From Membranipora membranacea (lineage: Eukaryota; Bryozoa; Gymnolaemata; Cheilostomatida; Membraniporidae): a stretch of DNA of 60,000 bases. The position numbers and the translations under genes were made by a program. Each line of letters opens with the position of its first letter. The stretch's first letter is position 1. Of the stretch, positions 41,001-51,974 are shown piece after piece. The stretch covers positions 7,893,501 through 7,953,500 of the forward strand of contig OU612070.1 in assembly GCA_914767715.1 (NCBI GenBank), written 5' to 3'. Under the pieces are notes generated by a model. The model saw only the letters and a program-made list of their open reading frames with translations, was not told the origin of the DNA and did not search any database.

Positions 41001-41229
41001 ACCATAGCTTGCTATATAAAACCAACCAAGTCTTGAAAAAATATGATATTGTGTACATTAAATATATAAAGGGTGTCAGAAAGTCAAAAAAACTGATGGC
41101 AGGAAAAGGCCTTGATGTGTTGGTTATGAATCTCAATATGATTAGCGTTCATTCTATGTTTAGGTTGATGTGAAAGCCGTACCAGCACAAGTGTTTGGAG
41201 GACTAAAAAATGATGAGGATGATGATTAG
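32064..41229 (+). CDS. XAB2: Pre-mRNA splicing factor SYF1 / XPA-binding protein 2 (HAT repeats)
   Basis: A nuclear spliceosome component of the Prp19-associated/NTC-IBC set. The vertebrate protein also acts in transcription-coupled repair. The model has 18 phase-consistent exons: 32064-32099, 32858-33009, 33288-33411, 33679-33876, 34187-34321, 34641-34805, 35340-35484, 35888-36039, 36494-36714, 37264-37339, 37662-37862, 38181-38343, 38605-38714, 39138-39341, 39747-39900, 40281-40391, 40710-40873 and 41164-41229. It gives about 858 residues, close to the human 855. HAT repeats run throughout; diagnostic segments are [83 protein letters not shown] and [20 protein letters not shown]. The C-terminus ends [17 protein letters not shown] after an acidic Ser-rich stretch. 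The 12-codon first exon ([12 protein letters not shown]) was chosen because it splices in phase to [11 protein letters not shown], the family N-terminus. Confidence 0.95.
33222..33314 (+). repeat. Triplicated 3' splice site in XAB2 intron 2 (31-bp period)
   Basis: TTAGCTA starts at 33222, 33253 and 33284, each followed by a variant of CAAGCTNTGGTATAACT. Only the third copy is the true exon start (SYKLWYNYL). Splicing at copy 1 would read SYKL then stop, and at copy 2 S then stop. The duplicated unit carries the acceptor AG and the first codons of the exon. Confidence 0.8.
34322..34357 (+). repeat. Tandem 5' splice sites in XAB2 intron 5 (3 x 12 bp)
   Basis: GTAAGTAGGATA occurs three times head to tail immediately after the exon ending at 34321. 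Each unit starts with a consensus donor (GTAAGT). Using the second or third donor would add VSRI or VSRIVSRI in frame without a stop. Confidence 0.85.
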
Positions 41230-41290
41230 AATTCACTATAGGATATATTCAGCTGCTTCTCCAGGATAAAAATATCTATGTTACTCATAT
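41230..41290. other. 61-bp gap between convergent XAB2 and TMEM128-like stop codons
   Basis: No polyadenylation signal fits in this gap. The nearest plus-strand AATAAA is at 41315-41320, inside the last coding exon of the opposite gene. The 3' UTRs must therefore overlap coding sequence on the other strand. Confidence 0.8.
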
Positions 41291-42304
41291 TCACAGTATA
41301 TCTGGAATCATAGCAATAAAAACCACAAACCCCATAAACTGAGAAACCATTATAGGTATAGTTAGTATGCTCCATACAGGCCATACACTCTTACAGAGCA
41401 CCACCCCGCCTATCAGAGAGGCTATGGTAGCTATGGGTATTACAAACGAGTTATGTTGCTCCCATTTGTCAGAATGGACCTTTTTTATCCAAGACAGCCA
41501 CACTATACAGTAGAGACAGCATAACACTGCTACTCCTATGCAGGCTGCTCCGGCATTGAGCCAAAGTCTGTCTACTCTGCGGTCATAGAGTAAAACAAGA
41601 GCAAAGTCTGTAAAGTAGAAAACTCCTATAGATGCCAGCAACCACAACACATTCTGTAATGAACGAATTAAAGGTTTATCAGCTATAGTTTACAAGAATT
41701 GCACATGCGTTGACACACGGTTTAACATTGATAATATGTACACGACAATTTTGCCACTCAAAATTCCTATAAACAACCGGACCGGCTAGTGTGTGGCAGT
41801 ATTAAATGAGCTTGTATGGGGATTATGTTATGGCACCTGAATACAAATAAAGATAAAGACAGACAGTGGAAATGCCTGTGATAGGCTGATGCAGGGCTTG
41901 TGAATGTGAATGAGAAACCAATGAATGAAGAATGGATGAGGGAGTTCATTGGAGGAACCTTGGTTGCACTTTTAATTTTTGTATTGAGATCATGCCAATC
42001 AATCCAATCAATAATCTTTAAACACCTTATAACATATGTGGTGATATTGGTAGTAACTGAATTAATTACTGGGCCTTGGTATTATCAAGGAGTATAATAA
42101 GTAATATTAATTTTGAGTACACACATTTATACTGTATTTAGATTCTGGCTTTGATTTTAGCTTCTCCAGCAGTTTTCTTGCCTTCTCTTCTTCTTTAGGG
42201 GATTGATTCTTTGTTACATAGGTGTCTCTCCAGCGTTCAGCTGTTCTTTTTCTCACAAGAGAATAGAATTTCTCCTTGTCTTCTTCCTCTCTGGAATCAG
42301 CCAT
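41291..42304 (-). CDS. TMEM128: TMEM128-like four-transmembrane protein
   Basis: Two exons: 42304-42125 (60 codons) and 41653-41291. Joined in phase 0 they give 180 residues (human TMEM128 about 165). The N-terminus is charged and cytosolic-looking (MADSREEEDKEKFYSLVRKR, then KARKLLEKLK). Four hydrophobic segments follow: WLLASIGVFYFTDFALVLLY, a second around NAGAACIGVAVLCCLYCIVW, a third around FVIPIATIASLIGGVVLC and a fourth around WSILTIPIMVSQFMGFVVFI. WLLASI...YFTDF, FYCIV-like LYCIVWLSW, LIPI-like VIPIAT, VWS and QFMGFVVFI match the family. The donor after AAT (GTGTGT) is weak but is the in-phase choice. The vertebrate protein is reported at the ER; its function is not well defined. Confidence 0.8.
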
Positions 42305-42822
42305 TTCTGAAGATTGATAGCAACTGTTTTATGTCAAGCTAGTAACCAATCACAATTTAGAGCCACCAATTTAGACCAATGAGAGTTTGGATAACACTTC
42401 AAAAATGACTTTACTTCATTCACTCTTTGAAGGCTGGATAGAGGTCAATTAAATTTAGTACAACCAAAATATAAGATAAGAAAGGCATTTGAGGGTATTA
42501 TCCTTGATTTATCTATAATAGATTTATCAGTGTATGGTGCTACTGACCAAAATATATGATGGAACACCAAGAAGATTGATGCAAGACTGCACTTAACCAT
42601 GAATTCAATATATACATGACCAAAGCAGAACACCATGTGAGTGACCTTATTTTAATATTTATTTATCTATTATTCTTACCTCAATTCTTACCTCAATTAC
42701 TTTAGAACACTCGTAGACTACCAATGTCAGGTATAAAGGCCGAGTGCCTCATTTGTTTGATCAGTGGTATTTTAAGAATTCTGGCATGTAGCCATTCCAA
42801 AGTTAATTTTGTTGAGACCCTA

Positions 42823-43660
42823 TCCGGACAATGAACTCCCTCCCTCCCTCCCAAGGAAGAGGGAGTTCATTGATCCGGAGGTCCCTTATGCTTCGTGGCA
42901 GGAAACTGTTATGATAAACGGCAGACGATGCCTGGATAGAGGTGGGCTCTCCTCTTTTAGCTGCCCTTGTTTTCATAGTTGCCTGCGATCTACGGATAGG
43001 GTATCGTGTTTGTTCTGGTCTGAGAGAATTCTCATCAGGAGTGATATTCTATGGGCTTTACGTCTCTCTTGTAGAGTCTGGATTCCAAGACTAGTACGTG
43101 CCTCTGTGACGCCACGTCTGCCTTTGATATTTTTTATGAATCTCAATGCTTTGTTTTGCACTAGTTCAAGATCCTCTATAGAGGCATTGTCAGACGGGTC
43201 CCAGAGTACATCTGCATATTCAAGCTTAGGGCGGCATAAACTCGTGTACGCAAGTAGTTTTGCCTTCTCAGGAGCTCCATGTAGCGTGTATTTTATACAA
43301 CCTAGAGTCTTGTTTGCGCTTCCCATAATGTCACATATATGTTTCTTAAATTTCAGATCTGATTGTAGTAAGACTTCAAGGTACTTAGTGGTATCAACAT
43401 ATTGTAATAAGTGATCGGATATAGCGTACTGAGGGAGCGGTGTAGCACCTTGATTGAACACAATCACCTCACATTTCGTTCTGTTGAACGGCATTTTGTT
43501 CTTTGTTGACCAACTCACAAGTGAGTCAATGTTGTTTTGAAAGCAAATCTCATCAGCTCGGGTTTGGATTTTAGCATATATCAGTGTGTCGTCGGCGTAA
43601 AGGCTTACGTTGCAGGAAACTGAGTTAGGTAGGTCATTGATATAGAGCAGAAATAAGGTA
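42823..43660 (-). mobile_element. 5'-truncated LINE with the reverse-transcriptase LYADDT motif
   Basis: Translation on the minus strand starts abruptly at about 43660 (LFLLYINDLPNSV) and includes the catalytic LYADDTLIYA near 43583-43612. It continues through NKMPFNRTKCEVIVFNQ, TKYLEVLLQSDLKFKKHI, YTSLCRPKLEYADVLWDPSD and a stop in the 42973 region. The type is Jockey/CR1-like. The upstream endonuclease and most of the RT are missing. At the 3' end is a hairpin (42823-42879) with 20-nt arms, TCCGGACAATGAACTCCCTC and its near-complement. It lies between the TMEM128-like gene and the metallopeptidase. Confidence 0.85.
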
Positions 43661-44130
43661 GGTTATTATATATTATGATAATAATATATAATAACAATAT
43701 GATAAATATTGAGATTATAATTTTTTTTATTCCATAATTTAGCTGTACACTATCTCACGGCTCTGCTGCACAGCACTCCTCCTATTGGATGAGTGAAAAA
43801 GGAGCCACAGTTCACTTCCCACTCCCTTGGCCTATATGTGGGTCCTCAAACCCTAGCAAGTTCTTCTTGACAGCTTTGTTTTTCGCTGGCATGCACTCAA
43901 ATGAAAAGAACAATAGTAGTAGGGGTCACGCAATCATTCATTGTCAGAGATCCTGGTATTGCAATAAACATTTGAAGAGTGACTGGTTAAAGCCCATGCT
44001 GACGGTAACACTCAGGTGAGGCCCATGCATTCTTTCTCACCTTTGGCTAGTGGGCAACTAATTTGTTTGCCTATCTTCTCTGTGACCTACCACATGGTTT
44101 GCTCCATAACCTTCCACCTACTCTAATCTC

Positions 44131-44206
44131 GCCTGTCTTGACAAGCTTTGTTGTTGAGGGAACAACCCCCCCCCCTCCCCTCACAACAAAGCTTGTCAAA
44201 ACAGGC
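44131..44206. repeat. Palindromic repeat with polypyrimidine loop
   Basis: GCCTGTCTTGACAAGCTTTG pairs with CAAAGCTTGTCAAAACAGGC, one mismatch. The loop contains a C-rich run. A single arm of the same family (CAAAGCTTGTCGAGACTGGC) is at 54078-54097. Confidence 0.75.
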
Positions 44207-44436
44207 TAGGTCGTGATTCTCTGAATCTCTGCATATTACAAGCCTTGAAATGTGGTATTTGAGATACACCATAATTACACCAAAACCTTTATAATCTGAA
44301 TCTGTATAATTTGATTGTTGTTAATCATTTTATAGCTTTATTAAATACAGATGCTGTGGAAAGATGAAGCTTATAGACTTCTCACCGTATAACTTCCCTA
44401 GGATGAATAACCACATAAGTAAACTTGACTAGGATA

Positions 44437-47400
44437 ATGGTGACAGTTGATCATTGTGATGGGTATGAGAATGGTGCTGTAGTATATCATCCCATCATTG
44501 CTATAGAAGGCAGTCTACGCAATCAACTCCAAGCTTCCATTGAAATTACCAATCAAACCTCAGGTGAAACAATCAACTGGCCAGTTGTGTCTTCCAAATT
44601 TAAATCTTTTGTATTGCTCAGAAATGGTCTCAATGTTATAGTACTGAGACATGGATTTTACTCCAAAGAACTCAATTACACATTTACAAGAAAACAGTCA
44701 CCGTATGTTGTACAGCCGTTGTACATCATCGCCAGGGATGAGGCTGGAGAGTATCAGGCTCCAAAAGGGGCGGATAACTCAGCTCGCTCAGCATGCGAGA
44801 GAATCAGTCTCAATACAGCTCTACTCCAGACATTTACAGCTATGAATATGAAAGCTCATAACCTTGGTGCTCATACATTCCAACTCCCTCTAAACAAAAC
44901 AACAAATCTTCCAATATGTGCCTTATTCAACTCTAAATACTCACGTGAGCAGCTCTACGCTATGTCTGAGAGGGAGCTATGGAGGAACCTCGCGAGGGAG
45001 ATCATCGAGTCTGGTATCGTTAAGGATACGAGACACTGTAAGTTTCTGGCTTTCCTCTCCTGTACAAGATTCAGTGGAGAAGATTGGACTGCTGAATGGA
45101 GACATAAAGATATCATAGGTGCTACTCAAGGACATATTGCATTGGGTAAGTTTAGTTCATATGAATGCTTGCTTACCGTCTTATTTGGCAAACGATAGTC
45201 CTAAAATATTTAATTTCGATATTATGGTTAGCACGCTTGCTATTGACCGCTAGGCGATTGATGCCGCTGGAGGAGCTTTCAAGATTGATTGTTCCAGCCC
45301 ACAGCACCCTCGGGTGTATACACCCTCTGTGAACTTGATATTGTTCAGGTAAGGTCAACATCCTGCCTGTTCCCCAACTAGACTGGTTTAACCTTTGAGG
45401 ATCTATGAATGTGATACTCCTGTGTAGTTTACCTTGTGCAATGATTCACAGGTGGTGGTGGATTAGCTGTGCTGGGTACAGGTACACTTCACACATGGTC
45501 GGATAGCCTGAGGAATCTTGTCTCATGTTTCACTGATGATACAGTGATTGATAGATCTCTGCTAATGGACGACAGTGCGTACAGGTCAGTCTGATGACAA
45601 TTATTTGACAAAGACTTGTTGGCTCTGTAGATGACTGTCTCAATGAAAGGATTGATACAACCAGGAGATTTACTGCTGTATCTTTTTTGATTATTTTTGT
45701 AACTAATGCGGGTCATGGTTTTGCTTATATGAAATTTGGAATTTATTTTCTGCAGATTTAGCGGACATAGTATGGTAAATGTTTATATACTTTTGAGTTG
45801 TGCCCTCACAGCAATGTTTGTTGCTGTTGTGAAAACTTTTCAAATCTTGATCACCCCTTTCCCCTATTTCCGCCAATGAGGCTTTCTTCTGCAAGCTCAT
45901 TCATGCACATTTTTGCATCAAACTTGCTTGCTACTTTCCAGCTTTTAAAACACCTCTCATTATTAACACACGACAAATAATTAACTAAACTTACGTAATA
46001 TCTGTGTAACTTTCCTGTTTGCAGAGGGTCATACTGGGCAAACTATGCCACAGGTATAGGAGCAGCGCTACATGAGCTCGGACACACATTCGATTTATCA
46101 CACACAGAATCGGGAATTATGTCTCGGGGATTCGACAATATCCATCTATTCTTTGTGCTAGCTGACTCTAAACCTGTGGAGCAGCCTACATCAGCTCAGA
46201 ATGACAAACTCATACGACTTCAGCAACAGGTAATCACTGTCTAATGATAGAATGTTGAAATCGCTGATATATAAACATGGATTAGGGGAACATAAGATAG
46301 CTTACCCTAAACAAGATTATGCTCTTTTACATATAGTTGCTGGAGCGCACTTCCTATCTTTGATTGGTTCACAAGTTCAGTTACACTACAGCCAACAGCT
46401 TTTATATAGCCACTTGCTGAGTTTTAGATATATATTTTTTTTAATCTTGAGAGCTAACAGATATCGAATGTGGGTATCATCCACCTATTTTCTTACTTTC
46501 GAATTATTTAATATGAATGTTGTACTATTGTTACATTCTTAGTTGAAAGCTATGAGCGCAGCAGTCTCATCAGACAAGAGACCACCTGCAGACTCTGCTT
46601 GTATGATCGTACAAAGTATAGATTTTGTGAGCAGATTATCACTACCAGCATCATCCTCTCAATCCTCAGTATCTTCTCAAGGTATTTATACTATAATTAT
46701 GTCATATTATTATTTAATTTTGTAATACCGTAATATATGACCTTATGTTGTTATACAAAGTGCTGAATCACTATAGCTCATGACCGTATAAGTTATTGTG
46801 ACATGTATATGCCTGCTAGTCATAGCAGCTTCTTATGGATTATGTAACGCAGTGGGATTCTCAACTCCTAGCATTGAAATAGTTTAGGAGTTGTGCTCTT
46901 TTTCTGCATGGGGGAATAACTTCTACAAGAGTAAAAATGGATTATCATATTTATCACAGTTGAAAAGCAATTTTGTGTACATCTTATCACACAAACTGAT
47001 AATATACGTATGCATGTTTACTGGGAAAAAATCTATGTTATATATGGATATAAATTACACAAACAGCCTCAGAAATATATTGTGCAAAGATTTCTTCACT
47101 GTTTTGCCTGTGGAACACTGATATACGTGCAGATGTACCGAGAATGGCTTACACAAAGCTCTATGAAAAACCGAATTTAATTCATTTTAAGAATGATTTA
47201 TAAGTTTAGAGATAATTATAGATAAATTATTACACTATGAATATCTATCAAATACCTTAGAAGACGTTACATTGAAGTGAAATACTATGTTTTTAAGTAA
47301 TTGTGTTTCTTTGAATTAGATCAATTTGATAATAGCTTGTTTTGTAATTCCTATTGAAATCCATTTATTGCTCCCATAAGTGAATACTAAAAACTATTGC

Positions 47401-50400
47401 AAGCACATTGTTTATGGATACTCTAGACAGAAATATTGCACCACTTTACATCACACATGTGTTGTACCATTTTTTACAATGAGATCAGAAAAAAAATATC
47501 GATCTTGTTATGACCAACAAAGGGAAGCTTTGTCGTGTTTTATTCCGTCAGGGAAGTTATTTCCTTTTAAAATCAGAGGGTTTCCCCAGTAACATTTGGA
47601 GTACAGTGTGAAATTAATTATTTCATTTGAAACTGTAAGTTTCTGTCTGCAAAGTCACGTTCGCAAATTAACAGAGTTTCATATTGGGTCATGATGATTT
47701 AGATTCCGTTGAGAAGAATCTAGGGTATTCCTTTTTTCTCATTCAATTGTTCAGGAATAAAGATAATGAGTACAAAAAGGTAAAGGACAATCAGGAACAA
47801 ACATCTTCCGTTTTTATTATGATTGATTAATATGGAAATCTATGTGGAAATCCAAGGGAAAACTATTGCGTAAACATGATGAAACAAAACTGCTTACTTT
47901 ATTGATTATAATCTCGTTTGATCATAAGTCTATGATTCATGGGAATTCCAGAATGGTGAAGCCTGAGTAATCACAGCGTGCTCTATTGTGTTATATTAAT
48001 GGGGGAAGGCAATGCACCTGCATACATGGAATCCCCTACAAGGCCTGAAAAACCTGGCTGACCATGTTGGAATCCCTTAAGATTTTGCTATATGCTTATT
48101 CATTTCCCAAATTTGATTAATCACCATAACAGAAATATATCATATTTTTTCCTTGCAAGAGAAATATTTTTCAAGTTGAAAAAAATGACTGATCTTATCT
48201 TAACACTCACTGAAAAATAAATTATCTCAAATAGTTAATTTCACGGCATGCAGTTTTGCTCCAAGTTGCGAGATATAGAAACTTGTCTCTACTTATGGCT
48301 AATAATAACCATTTGGTCTATTTTACTCCGTATACTAGTAGTGTGTAGAGTACGGACGTTTCTCACTGATACTCAGGACTCAGCATTACTGCACCAAGTT
48401 ATGACACACATTATACAAAAAATATAGTAGTTTGTGCAAATGGTTTCCCACTTTTACACTTATTACGCCGATGTTACACTAGTATTTTCCCTCATGGCGC
48501 AACAATTGATCCAGATTTATCCAGATTATAGTGAGTACGGTGCTAAACCTGAACAAGAAATAACTGATAGCTCAGCCCAGCAATTGCTGCATTATATTAT
48601 ATTATAGTATCTGGCCAATGGTGGTAGTATAATATTCATCAATCAATACCACTTCCACATATTTTACATAGGTTATTTTTTAATTCCAAACACTGACTAT
48701 CGAAGGAATTCTTCCTACAATCCACGACTCGCCAAGTGACAGAAAACATTTTTACTCCTCATCCCCACAAGTATAGTATGAATCTACGGGAAGAAATTTG
48801 TTACTAGATAAACACTGAATTTAGACCGATCGATAATTACGGCCTATATATATATAGCAATTGTAGTTAAAAAAAGACAAATTTTTACAGAAAATTTAAA
48901 AGTTCTGGACCAGGTCCTAAATTTAATTCCTTATCTTATATGTATATTGCCTACTGGCTGCTAAGTCATACATAAGCTACAAAAGAAGTCCATTTTGAAT
49001 TCTGATGACTCCGGATTTTTTCCTTTACTCTGACTCTTTAGGAATTTGGATGCGGCCTAAAGTAACTGTGGTTACAATAAACAATGCCTTGTACTAAGTT
49101 TGCCGTAGTTCTTATCACCTAGGGCCAAAGTCCTTTGTTTTATACAATATAATTGATCCTTTGGATACATTAGTTGTTAATGTCTGGAAATCCATGTCGA
49201 TCGATCAATAACTTATGTAATTAAACCATGATTAATGTATTGATTGACTTGGGTTTCCATATCTATTTAATCATGGTAGGGTAGGAATTCCATAATAACC
49301 ATTATATGGGGAATCCCATATTTACATCAAGGGGTTCCACCATAGAGTCATTATATACTCTAAAGTGGACAATGCAGTGCTAAAAACGCCCTACTTAATT
49401 ATTGCGAAATCCATGACACAACGCAATCTGGTTGTGCATGGCTAGTGCCTGTATCATAAAACTTATTATTGAGAATATACATTTTGGGTATGGAAAATTA
49501 GATTTTTAGAGAGCTTAGAGCCATGTTTTCGGGAAATTTTTTATGTGACACTATGTGGATCACTCGCAGGTATTCTCACTTTCAATTCTATGACGCCACG
49601 AAATCTGGTTGTGTGTGGATAGTGCATGAATCATTGACTTTATCATTGAAAATATTAGAATTTGATATACAAATTTAGTTTATGGAGCACTTATAGCCAT
49701 TTTTTCAGAGAATCTCACATGTAACATCATTTACATCACCCGCAGGTATTTTCTCTTCCAGTCAGTATAAAAATTTTCTTATTCTCCCTTTAGAATAAGC
49801 CAAATATAAACCGCAAACACATGAGCTTAAATCGCCATGACAGGGCTAGCTGTTTTCTGCCACGAGTCAATCTGGACAAGCATGTATCTTGAGTTGTCCA
49901 TTCGACGTTTTCTTGATACTCAGCGACTCAGCAGAAGAGCTTATGTATTTATTGATTAAAACTGCTGTGTTGGCTTGAATAGTTTTGGCAAAAAAAAGTG
50001 GCCGCCCCGAAGAGGGAATTAGGAGCTTTAAATGACATAGCCAAACGAAAATCCGAGACCTTTAAGCTGAAAATTATTTAACCACGGGTTACTTGTACAC
50101 CTTGTATAATTGCTAGTCATAATAGCGGACAGATAAAATGAACTCACTGAGGGTGTAACATTTTAGTCAGAGAGACAAAGTTAAATGCCTGACAAGTGGC
50201 AGAAAACAGCTAGCCCTGTCGTGACATTGCGACTTAAGCTCATGTGTTTGCGGTTTATATTTGGCTTATTTTAATGGGAGAATAAGAAATTTTTTTATAT
50301 TGACTGGAATAGAAAATACCTGCAGGTGATGTAAATGGTGTCACATGTGAGATTCTCTGAAAAAAATGGCTATAAGTGTTCCATAAACTAAATTTGTATG

Positions 50401-51974
50401 TCAAATTCTAATATTTTCAATGATTCATGCACTATCCACGCACAACCAGATTTTGTTGCGTTTTAGAATTGAAAGTGAGAATACCTGCGAGTGATCCACA
50501 TAGTGTCACAAAAAAAATTCCGAAAAAATGACTCTAAGCGCTCAAAAAATCTAAATTTCCATACTCAATACGTGTATCCTCAATGATAAGTTATATGATA
50601 CAGGCACTAGCCATGCACAACCAGATTGCGTTGTGTCATGGATTTCGCAATAATTGAGTAGGAAAAAAGCTGATGCTATTTTTGTACACATTGTCCACTC
50701 TAGAGTATATAATAACTCTATGGGTTCCACACAAGGGGTTCCACACATAGAGTTATCCCCCTATGGTTCCACACACGGAATTGTAGGCTATATACATTCT
50801 GGATTACCATATTAGAGGTCATTACAAGTGCCTAGGAAAAATTTTGTTTGATTGGGGGGAGGGAAAAGGACCGATGGCAATTCTGTTAATTGCTGTGAAT
50901 TGTTGCCATATTTTTCAATATAAACAGAGTAATGGGAAAAACTCCTTTCTTGTCTGAGAATTGATGGCAATTTCAAAGGTAACACAATGCACCCTACCTA
51001 AAGAACAGGACATAATAAGTATATAGCCAGTTTCTAATTTCAAATCGTGCAAATCGAAGTGATGTTGCTCATAAATGCGTTTTTTTTTTACATTTCAGGT
51101 AGTCTGAGTCAGCAAAGCTGCAGCGGACATTGGGAACAGACTGCTGCATTATGTGATAGCTCAGACTCCTCTAAATCGCCTCCAGTCTTCCCTTGCTTCC
51201 AACTACCATTTTTTTCTGAGCCCCCATTGACCACCAAGTCTGGAAAACCCACAAAGCACCTGTCACTCAGTGCCACACCTGATGACAGCTGCCATATCAC
51301 ACCTGCACACAATCAACAACCCGTACAGTCACCTACAGGAAGTGTGTCAGTCAGTACGTGGTCACATGAGTCAGCTGTTATGATGAGATACTCAAGGTGG
51401 CTGATGCCAGATGGTGAAATATCAACCAATAGTAAATCGGCTTCCAGCTTATCCAAACAAGCAATTATAAATGGGTCAGTAACAGACAGGTGGAAAAAAA
51501 TTACTAGGCAAAAAAACTTAAGGAAAAATATGATAGCAGTCACTGAATTGTATACACTCCTTATTATACATTGTTGTATATAGTTTGTTTAAAGATTTTT
51601 TTCCATTTTTTATTTAATATAATTACATTTATACACCTCTTCAGCACCTTTTATTAGAAATAAATTTGTTCGTACACTTTCTTTCTTCTCTGTCTTGGAG
51701 CAAATGGCGGTCAATTGTATATAACTTTCCTACTTGTAGACATGTGGAGATAGAAGATGGGATTATAGTTATACAACTGTACCTATTGTGCCTAGATCAG
51801 ATTCAGACTAGTTATTATTATCGGAGAAGTGATGCTGCCGTTACCTCAGTAAACATACAATCTCTCAAACTCGACGAGCTAAGACATAGATCAACCTGTG
51901 ATAATCGTACTACCTGCGTCAGCCTCCATATCAGAGACTACCGGGGAAAACTACACCAAATAAATATCGTGTGA
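44437..51974 (+). CDS. Putative zinc metallopeptidase (YIL108W/Metallopep-like family)
   Basis: Six phase-consistent exons: 44437-45145, 45452-45584, 46025-46229, 46543-46681, 51099-51474 and 51740-51974, about 598 residues. There is no signal peptide, so it is probably intracellular. The N-terminal part (YHPIIAIEGSL...) resembles the all-beta region of fungal YIL108W. The zinc site is HELGHTFDLSH (H297, E298, H301, H307) followed by GIMSRGFDN, a plausible Met-turn with Met at about 313. The spacing is HExxHxxxxxH as in metzincins, but the usual glycine is Asp304. The linker after residue 350 is Ser/Pro-rich (SLPASSSQSSVSSQ) and a small C-terminal region follows (HVEIEDGIIVIQL...CVSLHIRDYRGKLHQINIV). 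Substrate unknown. The start ATG at 44437 is the first in the frame; a 5' exon cannot be excluded. The fourth intron is 4.4 kb. Confidence 0.85.
49341..50722. mobile_element. Fold-back (long terminal inverted repeat) DNA transposon with 8-bp target duplication
   Basis: Ends CATAGAGTCATTATATAC (49341) and the complement of CATAGAGTTATTATATAC (ending 50722) are flanked by identical GGTTCCAC (49333-49340 and 50723-50730). The arms (49341-49863 and 50196-50722) are inverted copies over about 525 bp, separated by a 332-bp spacer without an open frame. Each arm contains a diverged direct duplication of about 180 bp: units with AATCTGGTTGTGCATGG and AATCTGGTTGTGTGTGG, each later followed by CGCAGGTATT. 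An 8-bp duplication and CA-initiated ends point to hAT, non-autonomous. It lies in intron 4 of the metallopeptidase gene. Confidence 0.85.

Noticed and set aside
42445-42636. Minus-strand frame upstream of the TMEM128-like gene
   Set aside because: No domain and no splice link to the TMEM128-like start at 42304.
51109-51543. Two minus-strand frames opposite the metallopeptidase exon 5
   Set aside because: Shadows of the plus-strand coding exon 51099-51474, which is phase-consistent with its neighbours.
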